A stretch of 64,000 nt of DNA from Aureivirga sp. CE67 (GCF_015767245.1 NZ_JADOTV010000013.1:1-64000), one strand, 5' to 3'; shown: positions 1 to 10,044, counted from the first letter of the stretch. The notes: a model not told the origin generated them from the sequence alone. Numbers and translations: made by a program.

Positions 1-163
1 AGAGAAAATTCGAATAAAATACTTTGAAAAAAGAGAGAAAATTATGAAAATTGCTGTCGGAATACATAATTTCAGAGTTACACTCAGAAGTCCCTTACAA
101 AATCAATCGTGATAATGTTTATTTACGTTTAATTAAAAATTGAATACTTCTTTAAAATAAATA
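1..163. other. Left-edge non-coding leader
   Basis: This stretch holds no convincing gene. A 22-codon reading frame at 43-111 has no recognisable product. The segment probably contains the promoter of the ATPase gene starting at 164, but no clear TTG / TAnnTTTG pair is visible. The 15-mer AATCGTGATAATGTT at 105-119 recurs upstream of the FGE-like gene at 37967-37981; a 15-base match could be chance at this base composition. Confidence 0.4.
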
Positions 164-3088
164 ATGAGAGATTTTAATACTATCCAAAAAAAACTAGGAA
201 ATTTAAATATTGATAATAAAATTTATTTACTTGGTACAACAGGTGCAGGAAAAACTTCTTTAGTACAACATATATTAGGGACTTCAAAAGATTCTTTTCC
301 TTCTACAGGTCAAAATAGAACAACAACAGTTATTACAGAGTATGTAATATGTAAAAAAAGTTCTTCATTCAAAGCAACCATAATTTTTAAAAATACACTT
401 GACATATCAGAATCAATTGAAGATATAGTTAAAGAAGCTCTCATAAATGCATTAAAAAATAAAAATGAAGAAGAAAATGAAGAAGAAATAATACAAGAAT
501 TAGAATATGATTTAGAACAATCTTCTGATCAAAAGTTTAATTTAAAATTTCTTCTAGAAAAAGAACTTATCAATAAAATTGCAAAAAAATTATATGATAT
601 TGTTATAGACAATCATAATGAAAATATAGAAGAAATTTTTGATGATAAAGGAAATATTACTCACATTATTAATAATATTATAGAGTTTATTTTCAATGAA
701 ATAAAAAATACATTCAATAAAAACCATAATTTCAATTTTAATTTATTTGATGATGAAATCTTAAAAATAAATAGTATTGAAGACAAAAGGTCTTTCATTT
801 TAAAAATGAAAAACCTTTTAGGAAATAAATATGGTTCTATTTCACCATTAGTAGAATACTGTCGTATAGAAGGAAATTTATTATCTGATAAAATTAAAGA
901 AGATTTAGGAGATTTTATACTTATAGATGGAGAAGGAATAGGACATTCAATTAAGGAAATAACAAATGAATTATCTACAAGACATTATGATTTTTTTAAA
1001 TATTGTAACAATATAGTATTAGTAGAAAATTCTACTAACCCATTTAATTCAGGTGGAAAAACTGCAATTGAAAGTATATATCTAAATGGTTATCAAGATA
1101 AATTAAAACTTGTATTTTCAAAAACAGATGAATTAAATGTTTCTGATTTGAACTCATATTTTAGAAGTTCAATTAAAAATTTAAAAAATGCCTTAGATGA
1201 ATCTAATATTAAATTCAAAATTCAAAATCGAGATAGTTTTAAACTTGCTGATCTAAATAAAAAAACAATAAGTGATGATGATTTAAAAAATATTAAAAAT
1301 CTAATTAAAAAAAGTAGCTTAGAATTAAAAGATGATAAAGAATTAAATTTAAATTATGATTTTAACGATTTTTTAATTGGAATAAATAATGAAGAATTTA
1401 ATGAGTTATTTCAAAAATTACTTTTAAAAGAGCATTGGGCTGTTATTAAGGCATTCACTAAAAGAATGTATAACAACGAATTAGAATACAGGCATATAAA
1501 ACCTGTAAGTATAATTCTTAAATATGTAATGATAGATGTCAATAAATTTTTAGAAAAACAAGAATTAAATAATAATATTAATGTTGTTAAACAGAATTTT
1601 TCTAATGATTTAATCAAGTATATAAAGAAAACATTTATTTCTGATAATAAAAATTTATGGGAAAAAGCTTACAATTTTAATGGCTATGGGTCTGATTTTG
1701 AAAGAAAGAATTTTATTTTAAATAAAATCACACTTGATTTTATTCCTAATAATTCTAAACTTTTAATAAATAAAAATAATTTTAAAGAAGATTTAAAAAA
1801 AATGTTATTGAAATATGGAATAAAAGAAAGAAAAAAAGCACAAAAAATACTTATTAATGATATTAACATCTCCCAAATTTACAAAAAAATAGATTTTTCT
1901 TGGAAACTTGACGAAAATATCAATATATTAATTGGAAAAAACGGAAGTGGGAAATCAACAATTTTAAAATTAATTGATGGATACATTAATCAAAATGAAA
2001 AAATTCTAAATAAATATGATTTTCCAAAAGTAAATTTAAAAATTAAAAAAAATTATGAAAACTTCGATTATGATATTCAAAATATTGGTGAAGATAATTT
2101 AGTTAGTTCAGATATTAAATCTATTTTAATAAGTACTTTTGATAATTTTAAAGATGAACCAAGCTTAAATGAAAAATTAAAAAAATTAATTTTAGAATTT
2201 GGTAGTTACCAGCGTAATATTAATCTAAAAATTTCTAAAGAAACTGAAGAATTAATATCTATTTCAGACAGCATTAGAGAGAATATAGATAAAGCTAGTA
2301 CTGAAGATTTGATAAAATATAAAAACACACTTATAAATATTGATAAAATTAAACAACAAATAAAAAAACCTATATTCTTATTAAATGAATTATTAAATAA
2401 ATACTTTAAAGAGTCTAATAAAAGTGTTGATTTTAATGATAGTAATTCTCCATTAATAATAAACTTAAATTCAAAAGAAATACCAATTGAAAATCTTTCT
2501 TCTGGTGAAAAACAACTATTAATTATTTTCCTATCCATTATCATTTTAGACAATGATCCTTGTATTTTATTATTAGATGAACCTGAAATTTCTTTACATG
2601 TAGAGTGGCAAACTACATTTTTAAATGATATTTTAAAGATAAACTCCAATCTTCAAATTATATTAGCAACACACAATCCACTTATCGCTCTAAATAGAGA
2701 TAAAAATCAAATCAGCAAAATTGAATTAAAAGAAAGTAAAATCGAGCCTTATAAAATGCCCTCTAAATATTATGATGTATCAGGTATTCTAATAGACTTT
2801 TTTAATTTATCTTCTGTAATTGGAGATGAAATGAAAAGTATGATTAGAAAATATACTGAATATAAATTAATTGAAGAAGATCTAGAGCCTACTCAAATAA
2901 AAGAAATGAATGAATTAAAGAAAATTATTGAAAGTAGTAACTCTGGTGAAATAATATATAACAAAAAATATTTTGAATTTTTAAAGTTTATAAAAGCAGA
3001 AAAAGATAATATAAAAGAAAATTTCAACAACCTTGATGATATTGATGATGATGAGTTTTTAATTTTTTTAGAAAAATATAAAAAATAA
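164..3088 (+). CDS. GTPase-like / PtuA-like ABC ATPase fusion protein (defence candidate)
   Basis: The 974-residue protein has two P-loop modules. The N-terminal one has Walker A GTTGAGKTS (24-32), a G3-like DGEGIG (255-260) and a G4-like SKTD (319-322), so it resembles a GTPase more than an ATPase. The C-terminal one has Walker A GKNGSGKST (591-599), ABC signature LSSGEKQ (778-784), Walker B LLLDEPE (from 802) and a switch ATHNP (835-839), as in the AAA_15/OLD/PtuA group. The linker is long, charged and rich in Asn, Lys and Ile. The stop is four bases before an HNH gene, so the two are almost certainly cotranscribed, matching the PtuA-PtuB (Septu) and retron Ec78 effector layout. Known PtuA proteins are much shorter and lack the N-terminal module. 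The gene is visibly more AT-rich than the efflux genes downstream (about 22% versus 33% GC in sampled lines), suggesting acquisition. The function in phage defence is inferred. Confidence 0.8.
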   Translation: MRDFNTIQKKLGNLNIDNKIYLLGTTGAGKTSLVQHILGTSKDSFPSTGQNRTTTVITEYVICKKSSSFKATIIFKNTLDISESIEDIVKEALINALKNKNEEENEEEIIQELEYDLEQSSDQKFNLKFLLEKELINKIAKKLYDIVIDNHNENIEEIFDDKGNITHIINNIIEFIFNEIKNTFNKNHNFNFNLFDDEILKINSIEDKRSFILKMKNLLGNKYGSISPLVEYCRIEGNLLSDKIKEDLGDFILIDGEGIGHSIKEITNELSTRHYDFFKYCNNIVLVENSTNPFNSGGKTAIESIYLNGYQDKLKLVFSKTDELNVSDLNSYFRSSIKNLKNALDESNIKFKIQNRDSFKLADLNKKTISDDDLKNIKNLIKKSSLELKDDKELNLNYDFNDFLIGINNEEFNELFQKLLLKEHWAVIKAFTKRMYNNELEYRHIKPVSIILKYVMIDVNKFLEKQELNNNINVVKQNFSNDLIKYIKKTFISDNKNLWEKAYNFNGYGSDFERKNFILNKITLDFIPNNSKLLINKNNFKEDLKKMLLKYGIKERKKAQKILINDINISQIYKKIDFSWKLDENINILIGKNGSGKSTILKLIDGYINQNEKILNKYDFPKVNLKIKKNYENFDYDIQNIGEDNLVSSDIKSILISTFDNFKDEPSLNEKLKKLILEFGSYQRNINLKISKETEELISISDSIRENIDKASTEDLIKYKNTLINIDKIKQQIKKPIFLLNELLNKYFKESNKSVDFNDSNSPLIINLNSKEIPIENLSSGEKQLLIIFLSIIILDNDPCILLLDEPEISLHVEWQTTFLNDILKINSNLQIILATHNPLIALNRDKNQISKIELKESKIEPYKMPSKYYDVSGILIDFFNLSSVIGDEMKSMIRKYTEYKLIEEDLEPTQIKEMNELKKIIESSNSGEIIYNKKYFEFLKFIKAEKDNIKENFNNLDDIDDDEFLIFLEKYKK

Positions 3089-3092
3089 TGCT

Positions 3093-3878
3093 ATGATAAA
3101 CATGAATCAATTACATTCTAAACAAAACTATAAAAATGCCTTAATTAGTTTTAATAATTCAACACATGAAAAGCGTTGGAAAATATTTAAAGATTCTCAC
3201 ATGGAAGTTTCTAAAGGAAGATGTCCAATATGTGAATGTCTTTTAGATGGTCAAAATATTAGACCTACTAATTCTAGTCAACCACATACTTTAATTGCTA
3301 CTATCGATCATTACAGACCACAAAGTACAAGTATGTATCCAAAATTAAAATATGATCATTTAAATTACCTTCTAATGTGTTCGGATTGTAATAATGTATA
3401 CAAAGAAAATTTTTTTCCTTTATATTCTAATGGGAATAGAAGAGAACAGAATGTAAGTTCAACTGCTTGTATTAAGCAAGAAAAACCATTAATTGTAAAT
3501 CCAATTTATGACATACCATTTAATTTATTTAAAATTCAATTTAAAATTGATGAAAATACTAGTAAAAAGGTTTTAGAATTATCTCCTAAGCACCAAAATG
3601 GATATCTATATGAAAAAGCAAAAACAACTATAACATTTTTCTCATTAGGCTCTCCAAAAAACACAAAAAACCCTAATGTTGAGAATTTCAGAGTACTACT
3701 ATTAAATAAACATTATAATGCTTTTAAGAACATTTTATTCAAACTAAATGGTCGTAAATTAGATGATTTAGTCTTGAATGATCAAAAAAGCATTTATTCC
3801 ATTATCATGGAAAATAATTTGAACAATTTTGGTTTTTTAAAAAGTATACTCCTTGGAGAATATGAAGATTTTACATAA
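3093..3878 (+). CDS. HNH endonuclease, PtuB / TIGR02646-like
   Basis: This 261-residue protein has the zinc-ribbon HNH core: CPIC (44-47), the catalytic-type IDHYRPQ (71-77), an Asn in DHLNYLL, CSDC (96-99) and a following FFPL. The order C-x2-C, D-H, N, C-x2-C and the phrase DHYRP are characteristic of the HNH partners of PtuA ATPases in Septu and retron Ec78 systems. The first ATG is four bases after the ATPase stop; a second ATG lies three codons in. The protein probably cuts nucleic acid once its ATPase partner senses infection; this is known for the family and not shown here. No signal peptide or membrane segment is visible. The gene ends just before a bidirectional terminator. Confidence 0.8.
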   Translation: MINMNQLHSKQNYKNALISFNNSTHEKRWKIFKDSHMEVSKGRCPICECLLDGQNIRPTNSSQPHTLIATIDHYRPQSTSMYPKLKYDHLNYLLMCSDCNNVYKENFFPLYSNGNRREQNVSSTACIKQEKPLIVNPIYDIPFNLFKIQFKIDENTSKKVLELSPKHQNGYLYEKAKTTITFFSLGSPKNTKNPNVENFRVLLLNKHYNAFKNILFKLNGRKLDDLVLNDQKSIYSIIMENNLNNFGFLKSILLGEYEDFT

Positions 3879-3881
3879 ATA

Positions 3882-3906
3882 AAAAACCCTCCAAAAGAGG
3901 GTTTTT
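3882..3906. terminator. Bidirectional rho-independent terminator
   Basis: The stem AAAAACCCTC / GAGGGTTTTT encloses a five-base loop. With A and T tracts on both sides it can stop both the HNH gene (+) and the efflux operon (-), which converge here. Confidence 0.85.
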
Positions 3907-3940
3907 CACGTTTTGAAATAAATAATAAATATACGTTACA

Positions 3941-5275
3941 TCATTCAGAAAACACCGAAAGTAGTTTCCCTTCCAATTGTCTTAAAGCAAGTTCTGCATT
4001 TTTTGCATCAAAAATCGCTTTGTTTAAATCTACCTCAGCGTTTAAAAGGTTGATTTGCGCTTGACGAAAATCGATATTCGTTATTTGCCCTAAATTATAT
4101 TGCTCTTTTGATCGCTCAAAATTATGTTGATTCGTTACTACATTCTTGCGTTGCGCTTCCAAAACAAAAAGTGCATTTTGGTAAGTATTCCAAGAATTTT
4201 CAATTGTAATATCTAAGTTTTGCTCCAATTGTTGCTTTTGAATCTGTACAATATCTTCGTTTACTTTCGCATTTTGCTTTTGTACTTTCGTACGTCCACC
4301 ATCAAAAATATTCCAAGTCAATGTAGCACCAAGATTAAAACCATTTGTTTGTTGATCATTAATACCAGAAATCACAAAATTCTCCGATTGATTATATTGA
4401 TATCTTCCCGAAACATTTAAAGTAGGATAAAATCCAGATGCGCTAATCTTCGTATCATACTCTCGCAATTGAATATTTTTATTCGCTTGCAAAACCGAAA
4501 CATTTTCTTTCCACGCATTCGATTTAATATTCTCTTTTGACAAGTCAATTGCATGCACCACTTCTGGCTCCACCTCATAAGCTATCGAAGTATTTACTCC
4601 CATAATATTATTCAGATTTCGTTTTGCATTTTGCAATTCTGTCTGCGTGTTCAAAAGATTGATTTTATCATTATTAACATCCACTTCCGCATTCAACACA
4701 TCCAACTTTGTGTTTTGTCCATAATCAAAATTATACTGCGTTCGTTTCAGTCTTTCTTTCGAAATTTCTAAAGATTCTTCCAAGCTTTTCAAATTCTTCG
4801 TCAGCCTAGCAACTTTGTAATATTCTGTTGCCAAATTCAAAATCGTTTCCTCGATTAATGAACGAGCTTGTAACTCCGAAAGATTCTTTGTTTCCTTCAG
4901 TTTTTTATAATTATATTTTCTACCAAAACCATCAAACAAAGTATATTCCAGCCCGATAGAAGTGTTATATCCCTTCGTAGTCGCACCGTCTACCGTAATT
5001 TCTGGCTCTCCTTCTCTTTTGTTAGAAATATTGTTTTTACTATAATTATAACTTGCATTTGCTGTTACTCTTGGTAAATATTCTGAATTTAAAATTCCAG
5101 CATTATTTTCTGCAATTTCCACATTGTTTTTCTCAATCTGGATGTCATAATTATTTTCCAAAGCTTTTGCTACAGCATCTTCCAAAGAGATTGTTTCTTG
5201 TGCAAAAATGCTTGAAAAAGAAAGCAATCCAAAACCTAATATGATATTCTTAATGTTCGTCTTCATCTTCCTCAT
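3941..5275 (-). CDS. TolC-family outer membrane efflux protein (RND operon)
   Basis: The 444-residue product begins with a signal peptide (hydrophobic run then SSIFAQ, cleavage near 25) followed by the typical OMF opening ISLEDAVAKALENNYDIQ. Two repeats rich in heptad coiled coil (ERLKRTQYNFDYGQ and ERSKEQYNLGQITNIDFRQAQ) form the periplasmic alpha-barrel. It is the last gene of the marR-adaptor-pump-tolC operon; its start overlaps the pump's 3' end by 26 bases, implying translational coupling. It provides the outer-membrane duct for drug or toxin export. An in-frame ATG three codons downstream is an alternative start. Confidence 0.93.
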   Translation of the reverse strand: MRKMKTNIKNIILGFGLLSFSSIFAQETISLEDAVAKALENNYDIQIEKNNVEIAENNAGILNSEYLPRVTANASYNYSKNNISNKREGEPEITVDGATTKGYNTSIGLEYTLFDGFGRKYNYKKLKETKNLSELQARSLIEETILNLATEYYKVARLTKNLKSLEESLEISKERLKRTQYNFDYGQNTKLDVLNAEVDVNNDKINLLNTQTELQNAKRNLNNIMGVNTSIAYEVEPEVVHAIDLSKENIKSNAWKENVSVLQANKNIQLREYDTKISASGFYPTLNVSGRYQYNQSENFVISGINDQQTNGFNLGATLTWNIFDGGRTKVQKQNAKVNEDIVQIQKQQLEQNLDITIENSWNTYQNALFVLEAQRKNVVTNQHNFERSKEQYNLGQITNIDFRQAQINLLNAEVDLNKAIFDAKNAELALRQLEGKLLSVFSE

Positions 5276-8200
5276 TTTTTAGCTCAATAATAGCTTGTTC
5301 TACTTCTTCTTTTGTTACTTTTTTTCCTGTTAAAACCATTTTCCAACCAACTTTAATACTGTTTGAAACGGATAATAATAATGGTAATAATAAAAGTGTC
5401 AATAAGGTTGCAACTGTGATTCCGTAAGAAATCGAAATTGCCATTGGTTTTAAGAATTGTGCTTGTCTACTTTTCTCTAATAATAAAGGAGCTAAACCTG
5501 CAACTGTTGTAAGCGATGTCAAGAAAATTGCTCTAAAACGAGAAACTCCAGCTTTGTAAAGTGCATCGTTGAATTTTACTCCTTCTTTCAGATATCCATT
5601 AAATTTTCCTATCAGCACCAGACCATCATTTACCATAATTCCGACTAGGGCGATAATTCCTAACCAAGAAAGAATATTGATAGAGAATCCGTGGAAATAA
5701 TGTCCAACTACAATTCCAATCATTGAGAAAGGAACCATAAAAATCAATAATAACGGTTGTACATACGAACGGAATGTAAAAGCAATCACGATATAAATCA
5801 ATGCTAACACCACGATTCCAGCAGATTTTGCCGTAGAAATTGTTTTGTTTGCTTCTCTACTTTGCCCTTCATAAAGCACCGTCACATTTGGATTTTCTGC
5901 TAAAAGTTGCGGCATGATTTGCGTACGAATTTCTTGTAGAATTTCCGTTGCCGAATCATCTGGAGATTGTAAATCTGCCGTCACCTGAATTTCACGTTTT
6001 CCGTTTAAGTGATTGATCGAAACTTCTCCTCTTTCGATTTCGTAAGTTGCAATTTCACGAAAAGGAACTTTTGTGTTTAGTGGCGTATTAATCCACATAT
6101 TATCTAAGTTTTGAATCGAAGAACGATTTTCTTTATCATATCGAACCCAAACCTTGATTTCATCTTGTCCTCTCTGGAAACGTTGCGCTTGAAAACCGAA
6201 GAATCCATTACGAACTTGACTCATTACATTTTGTAAATCCAATCCAAGAGCGTAAGCATTGTCTTTTAAATCAATCTTAATTTCCTTGATTCCTTCAGGA
6301 TCATTATCCGAAATATCTTTCAATGAACTATTTTTAAGCAATTCTGCTTTTAGTCCATTTTTTACATTTTCTAATTCTTTATTATTATTACTTAAAAGAG
6401 AAATCGCAACTGGGCTTCCTCCAAAGTTTCCTCCAGAACCAAAAGTTAGAGATTCCACTCCAGGAACTCTTCCCGTTGCCTCACGAATTGCATTTGTAAT
6501 TACAGGCGAAGAAAAATCACGCTCTTCTCCTGGTAAAAGATTCACTTTGATAGAAGCATTCGAAGCTCCAGGCCCAATTCTTTTAATTGTATTTTGAACA
6601 ACTTGTAAATTTCCAGTTTGCTTTTCTGTAAATTCATCATTTACTTTCCAAACTGCTGCTTCAATCACAGAAATAATAGAATCTGTTGTTTTTTCATTCG
6701 TTCCTTGTGGCATTTTTAAGTTAATCGAAACACGATCACTCGCAATCGATGGGAAGAAAGAAGTTCTTACAATTCCTCCTCCAATAGCTCCGATACTTAA
6801 AACTAAAAGTGTAATCGGAATAGCGAAACCTAAAAATTTATTGTGTAAGAAAAATTTTAAAACTGGTCCGTAAATAACATCACGAACAAAATCAATGAAT
6901 TTTTCTCCATAGAAATTTAATTTCTCAAAAAGTAATACTAAAGGATTTTTTCCTTTGTCTTTTTTCTTAGATAAAGCCTTCGAGTGTGCAATGTGCGCAG
7001 GAAGAATAATCAGTGCTTCAATCAATGAAACTGCCAAAGTCAAGATTACTACAGAAGAAACTTCACTAAAGAAATCTGCAATTCGACCATCTAAGAAAAA
7101 GAAAGTTGAGAATGCTAAAATCGTTGTAAGAATCGCTGAAATAATTGGAGGGATTACTTCAATTGTTCCATCAATTGCCGCACGAACTGGCGATTTTCCT
7201 TTTTCGTAATGTTGGTAAATATTTTCTCCAATTACAATCGCATCATCTACCAAAATACCCAGAACGATAATCATTCCGAAAAGCGATAATACATTGATTG
7301 TAATTCCTAATTGCGCTGCAAAAATGAACATTCCAAGAAAAGCAACAGGAATTCCGGCTGCAACCCAAAATGCTAAATGCGGATTTAAGAAAATCGATAA
7401 AAAGAAAAGAACTAAAATTACTCCTACAATCGCATTTTCTGTCAACAACATCGTTCTTTGTTGTAAAGTAATCGATGCATCATTTGCAATGTCTAAACGA
7501 ATATTATCATGTGTAGCATTAAACTCTTCAATATATTCTTTGATTTTTGCGGCACTCGACAATAAATCTTCATTATTTGTATTACTTACACCAACTTCAA
7601 TTGAAGCATTTCCATTGAAATACACACGATCTGGATTCTCTGACCAAGTATCCGAAACCGAAGCAATATCTTTTAAACGAATTGTATTTCCATTTGGCTC
7701 TGAACGAACAATTAAATTCAATAAATCTGAACCATAATATTCACGATTACTCGCACGAATTAGATAATCTTCCGAACTAGTTTTAATCTGACCTCCTGTT
7801 ACTAAAATATTCGTATTTCGAACAGCATTTGCAACATCGTTGAATGTAAGATTATAGGCTCTAAGTTTTGTTTCATCTAAAGCGATTTCAATTTCTTCAT
7901 CTGGGAAACCTCTCAAATCTACTTGAGAAATTCCTTCCATTCCACGAATATCATTTTCTATTTGTCTTGCGTAATTTTTCAATTGTGCAAGCGAAACATT
8001 ATTTCCACTAACATTAAAAGTAATGGTCTCTCGAACATTTTCTACTTTTGAAATAATCGGAGGTTCCATTCCTGTAGGAAACGATGGAACTCTATCTACT
8101 GCATTCTTTACATCTGAAAGAACGACATCAATATTTTTTCCTCGTTCTGTTTCAATCGTAATTTGCGCACTGTTTTCATTCGAAACAGAAGTCACACGAT

Positions 8201-8435
8201 CAATTCCGATAATTCCTTTCAGATTATCTTCAATTTTCAACACTACTCCCTCTTCCATTTCTTCAGGGGAAGCACCAGGATACGCTACGCTAATGCTGAT
8301 ATTTCGAGACTCTGTCAGTGGGAAGAAAGAAGATTTCATAGAGAAAACTCCCATCAAACCAAAAACAATAAATGCCCACATCAACACATTTACAGCTACT
8401 GGATATTTTATAAAATATGCTATAACTTTCTTCAT
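5250..8435 (-). CDS. RND efflux pump inner-membrane transporter (HAE1-like)
   Basis: At 1061 residues this matches the AcrB/MexB size class. It has the N-terminal helix, the periplasmic segment with FFPLTE and YPGASPEEME, and the repeated halves of the family. The proton-relay helix carries GILVDDAIVIGENIY and its second-half counterpart has GIMVNDGLVLIGKF. The long hydrophobic clusters fit 12 membrane helices. It uses the proton gradient to expel amphiphilic compounds through the TolC partner. It starts 13 bases after the adaptor gene and overlaps the tolC gene. The exact substrate cannot be told from sequence; HAE1 (organic compounds) rather than HME (metals) is favoured by the motifs, not proven. 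Confidence 0.95.
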   Translation of the reverse strand: MKKVIAYFIKYPVAVNVLMWAFIVFGLMGVFSMKSSFFPLTESRNISISVAYPGASPEEMEEGVVLKIEDNLKGIIGIDRVTSVSNENSAQITIETERGKNIDVVLSDVKNAVDRVPSFPTGMEPPIISKVENVRETITFNVSGNNVSLAQLKNYARQIENDIRGMEGISQVDLRGFPDEEIEIALDETKLRAYNLTFNDVANAVRNTNILVTGGQIKTSSEDYLIRASNREYYGSDLLNLIVRSEPNGNTIRLKDIASVSDTWSENPDRVYFNGNASIEVGVSNTNNEDLLSSAAKIKEYIEEFNATHDNIRLDIANDASITLQQRTMLLTENAIVGVILVLFFLSIFLNPHLAFWVAAGIPVAFLGMFIFAAQLGITINVLSLFGMIIVLGILVDDAIVIGENIYQHYEKGKSPVRAAIDGTIEVIPPIISAILTTILAFSTFFFLDGRIADFFSEVSSVVILTLAVSLIEALIILPAHIAHSKALSKKKDKGKNPLVLLFEKLNFYGEKFIDFVRDVIYGPVLKFFLHNKFLGFAIPITLLVLSIGAIGGGIVRTSFFPSIASDRVSINLKMPQGTNEKTTDSIISVIEAAVWKVNDEFTEKQTGNLQVVQNTIKRIGPGASNASIKVNLLPGEERDFSSPVITNAIREATGRVPGVESLTFGSGGNFGGSPVAISLLSNNNKELENVKNGLKAELLKNSSLKDISDNDPEGIKEIKIDLKDNAYALGLDLQNVMSQVRNGFFGFQAQRFQRGQDEIKVWVRYDKENRSSIQNLDNMWINTPLNTKVPFREIATYEIERGEVSINHLNGKREIQVTADLQSPDDSATEILQEIRTQIMPQLLAENPNVTVLYEGQSREANKTISTAKSAGIVVLALIYIVIAFTFRSYVQPLLLIFMVPFSMIGIVVGHYFHGFSINILSWLGIIALVGIMVNDGLVLIGKFNGYLKEGVKFNDALYKAGVSRFRAIFLTSLTTVAGLAPLLLEKSRQAQFLKPMAISISYGITVATLLTLLLLPLLLSVSNSIKVGWKMVLTGKKVTKEEVEQAIIELKNEEDEDEH

Positions 8436-8448
8436 GTTTTTCTAAATA

Positions 8449-9558
8449 TTATTTTGACTTAGGCATCACTTTCATACCTTCAATAGCGTTTGGAATTGGC
8501 TTCGATATTACTTTCGAATTATTATCTAAACCTTTTACCACAACAGTTTCTTTGTTATAAAATATTGGTTGAATTTGTTTTAGTTTTAAAACATCACCGT
8601 CTAAAATGAATACTTTGTTTTTATCTACAATTAAACTTCTGTCTACCACATAAGCATCCAATTCTTCTTTCCCTTTAAGAGCAGCTTCTAGATACATTCC
8701 TTCTCTTAAATCTTTCCCTGAAACTTCGATAAATGCAGTAACTGTCTGCGAGTTTTGATCAATTTTCCCGTTGATTCTTGCTACTTCTCCTGTCCAAGTT
8801 TCCGTTTGTTCTAAGTTTTGAAGTTTTACTTTATTTCCAACTTTTAAGAAAGAAGCAAAAGAAGCATTTACAGCAACTTCCATCTCATAAGTTTTTGGAT
8901 TGATAAATTCACCTAATTTCTGACCAGTACGTACCAAAACTCCTGGATTTACAAGAGATTCTGTTACAATTCCATCAAATGGCGCACGAATTACATATTT
9001 AGAAAAACGCTCTTCTAAGTTTTTCACATTATAATAAAGTGCAAAAACGTTTCTTCCAGAAATAAAGAATTTCTCCTTATCTGAAGTTGTTTCTGGTAAT
9101 TTTGGAATTGTATAATTGATATTTATCGCTTTTAGGTAGTTTTCCCATTTTTGGAAATCATCTGGGAAATCTAAACGGATATCTGGCATAATCGCTGTAA
9201 GTGCATTAAAGAATTTACTTCTTTCCGAACGTAAATTTGCTTCATGTTCATCACTATTGATCCTAAGAATCACCTCTCCTTTTTTGAAAGTTGTTCCTGC
9301 TTTAAACTCTTTTCCAGAACCTTCAAAAATTCCTTGAACTTCTGAAAATAATTCAATTTTTTGTTTTGCAACAATACTTCCGTTTACTTCTAAAATAATT
9401 GGTACTGTGGTATTTTCCACAACTTCAGTAAAAGCAATCGGTAACTGAATTTTTGCTTTAGGTTTCTCTCTTTTATTGGAAGCAATAAGCGATTTTGCAG
9501 TAAATACTGCGATTGCTATCAATATTACACCTAAAATTATGGTAACGTACTTTCTCAT
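8449..9558 (-). CDS. RND periplasmic adaptor subunit (membrane fusion protein)
   Basis: The 369-residue protein has an N-terminal membrane anchor (about 5-27) and the split biotinyl-lipoyl domain typical of adaptors (VAKQKIELFSEVQGIFEG, then VIRAPFDGIVTESLVNPG), with a beta-barrel domain near the C-terminus. The helical hairpin is interrupted by a less usual segment around 125-180. It links the RND pump to TolC. Its start overlaps the marR stop by four bases (ATGA type), so regulator and transporter are one transcription unit. Confidence 0.92.
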   Translation of the reverse strand: MRKYVTIILGVILIAIAVFTAKSLIASNKREKPKAKIQLPIAFTEVVENTTVPIILEVNGSIVAKQKIELFSEVQGIFEGSGKEFKAGTTFKKGEVILRINSDEHEANLRSERSKFFNALTAIMPDIRLDFPDDFQKWENYLKAININYTIPKLPETTSDKEKFFISGRNVFALYYNVKNLEERFSKYVIRAPFDGIVTESLVNPGVLVRTGQKLGEFINPKTYEMEVAVNASFASFLKVGNKVKLQNLEQTETWTGEVARINGKIDQNSQTVTAFIEVSGKDLREGMYLEAALKGKEELDAYVVDRSLIVDKNKVFILDGDVLKLKQIQPIFYNKETVVVKGLDNNSKVISKPIPNAIEGMKVMPKSK

Positions 9559-10007
9559 CTTTTGATCTGATTAAATTCTCTAATGTTGGTTTGTAATTTT
9601 TGTAAAGTTTTAATAGTTGTGACAATTTCTTCTTCAGAGATGTTTTTCTGAAGCAAATCAATAACAGTTTCCATAACGGGAAGCGATTTTTGATATACTT
9701 CATTTCCTTTTTCTGTCATAAAAACTAAATTTACTCTACGATCTTTGGGGTCTGGTTTTCTTTTTACAAAACCTTTTTTTTCCATCGTTTGAATCAATCT
9801 CGTAAGAGAAGTTTTATCTCTCTCCGTGATAAAAGCCAAATCGTGTTGTGGAACTCCTTCAAAATCTGAAAGTTTGATCAACAAAACCCACTGCTCTCTT
9901 GTCAATGGAATTTCCTGCGCTTGAAATCTTTCATTGATAAAACAACCAAGTAATTTTCCGGTCTTCCCAACCCATGGAATAATCGTATGTTCAAATATCA
10001 TTTTCAT
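9555..10007 (-). CDS. MarR-family transcriptional regulator of the RND operon
   Basis: The 150-residue protein has the MarR winged helix-turn-helix: the helical dimer arm (IIPWVGKTGKLLG), the recognition region LAFITERDKTSLTRLIQTMEKKG, and the wing KRKPDPKDRRVNLVFMT. A longer reading from a TTG at 10022 is possible. The ATG at 10007 is preferred because a TAAATTTG -7 box lies at 10027-10020, which would put the transcript start near 10013. As first gene of the efflux operon it presumably represses itself and the pump until it binds an effector. The palindrome at 10045-10058 is its likely operator. Confidence 0.9.
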   Translation of the reverse strand: MKMIFEHTIIPWVGKTGKLLGCFINERFQAQEIPLTREQWVLLIKLSDFEGVPQHDLAFITERDKTSLTRLIQTMEKKGFVKRKPDPKDRRVNLVFMTEKGNEVYQKSLPVMETVIDLLQKNISEEEIVTTIKTLQKLQTNIREFNQIKR

Positions 10008-10019
10008 GAGGTTTTGACG

Positions 10020-10027
10020 CAAATTTA
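10020..10027 (-). promoter_or_regulatory. -7 box of the marR efflux operon promoter
   Basis: TAAATTTG matches the Bacteroidota -7 consensus TAnnTTTG on the minus strand, 12 bases before the preferred ATG. The only TTG upstream is in the palindrome, at a rather long spacing of about 27, so the -33 element is uncertain. Confidence 0.45.
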
Positions 10028-10044
10028 TCGTAATGGTTTAATTA

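Noticed and set aside
43-111. 22-codon frame beginning ATGAAAATTGCTGTCGG
   Set aside because: Too short, no recognisable product and no supporting context.
6259-8445. Long antisense frames inside the RND pump gene
   Set aside because: They mirror the codon pattern of the real gene, have no family match and overlap it fully.
10008-10022. TTG start for the MarR protein
   Set aside because: The -7 box overlaps it, so the transcript would begin downstream of this codon.
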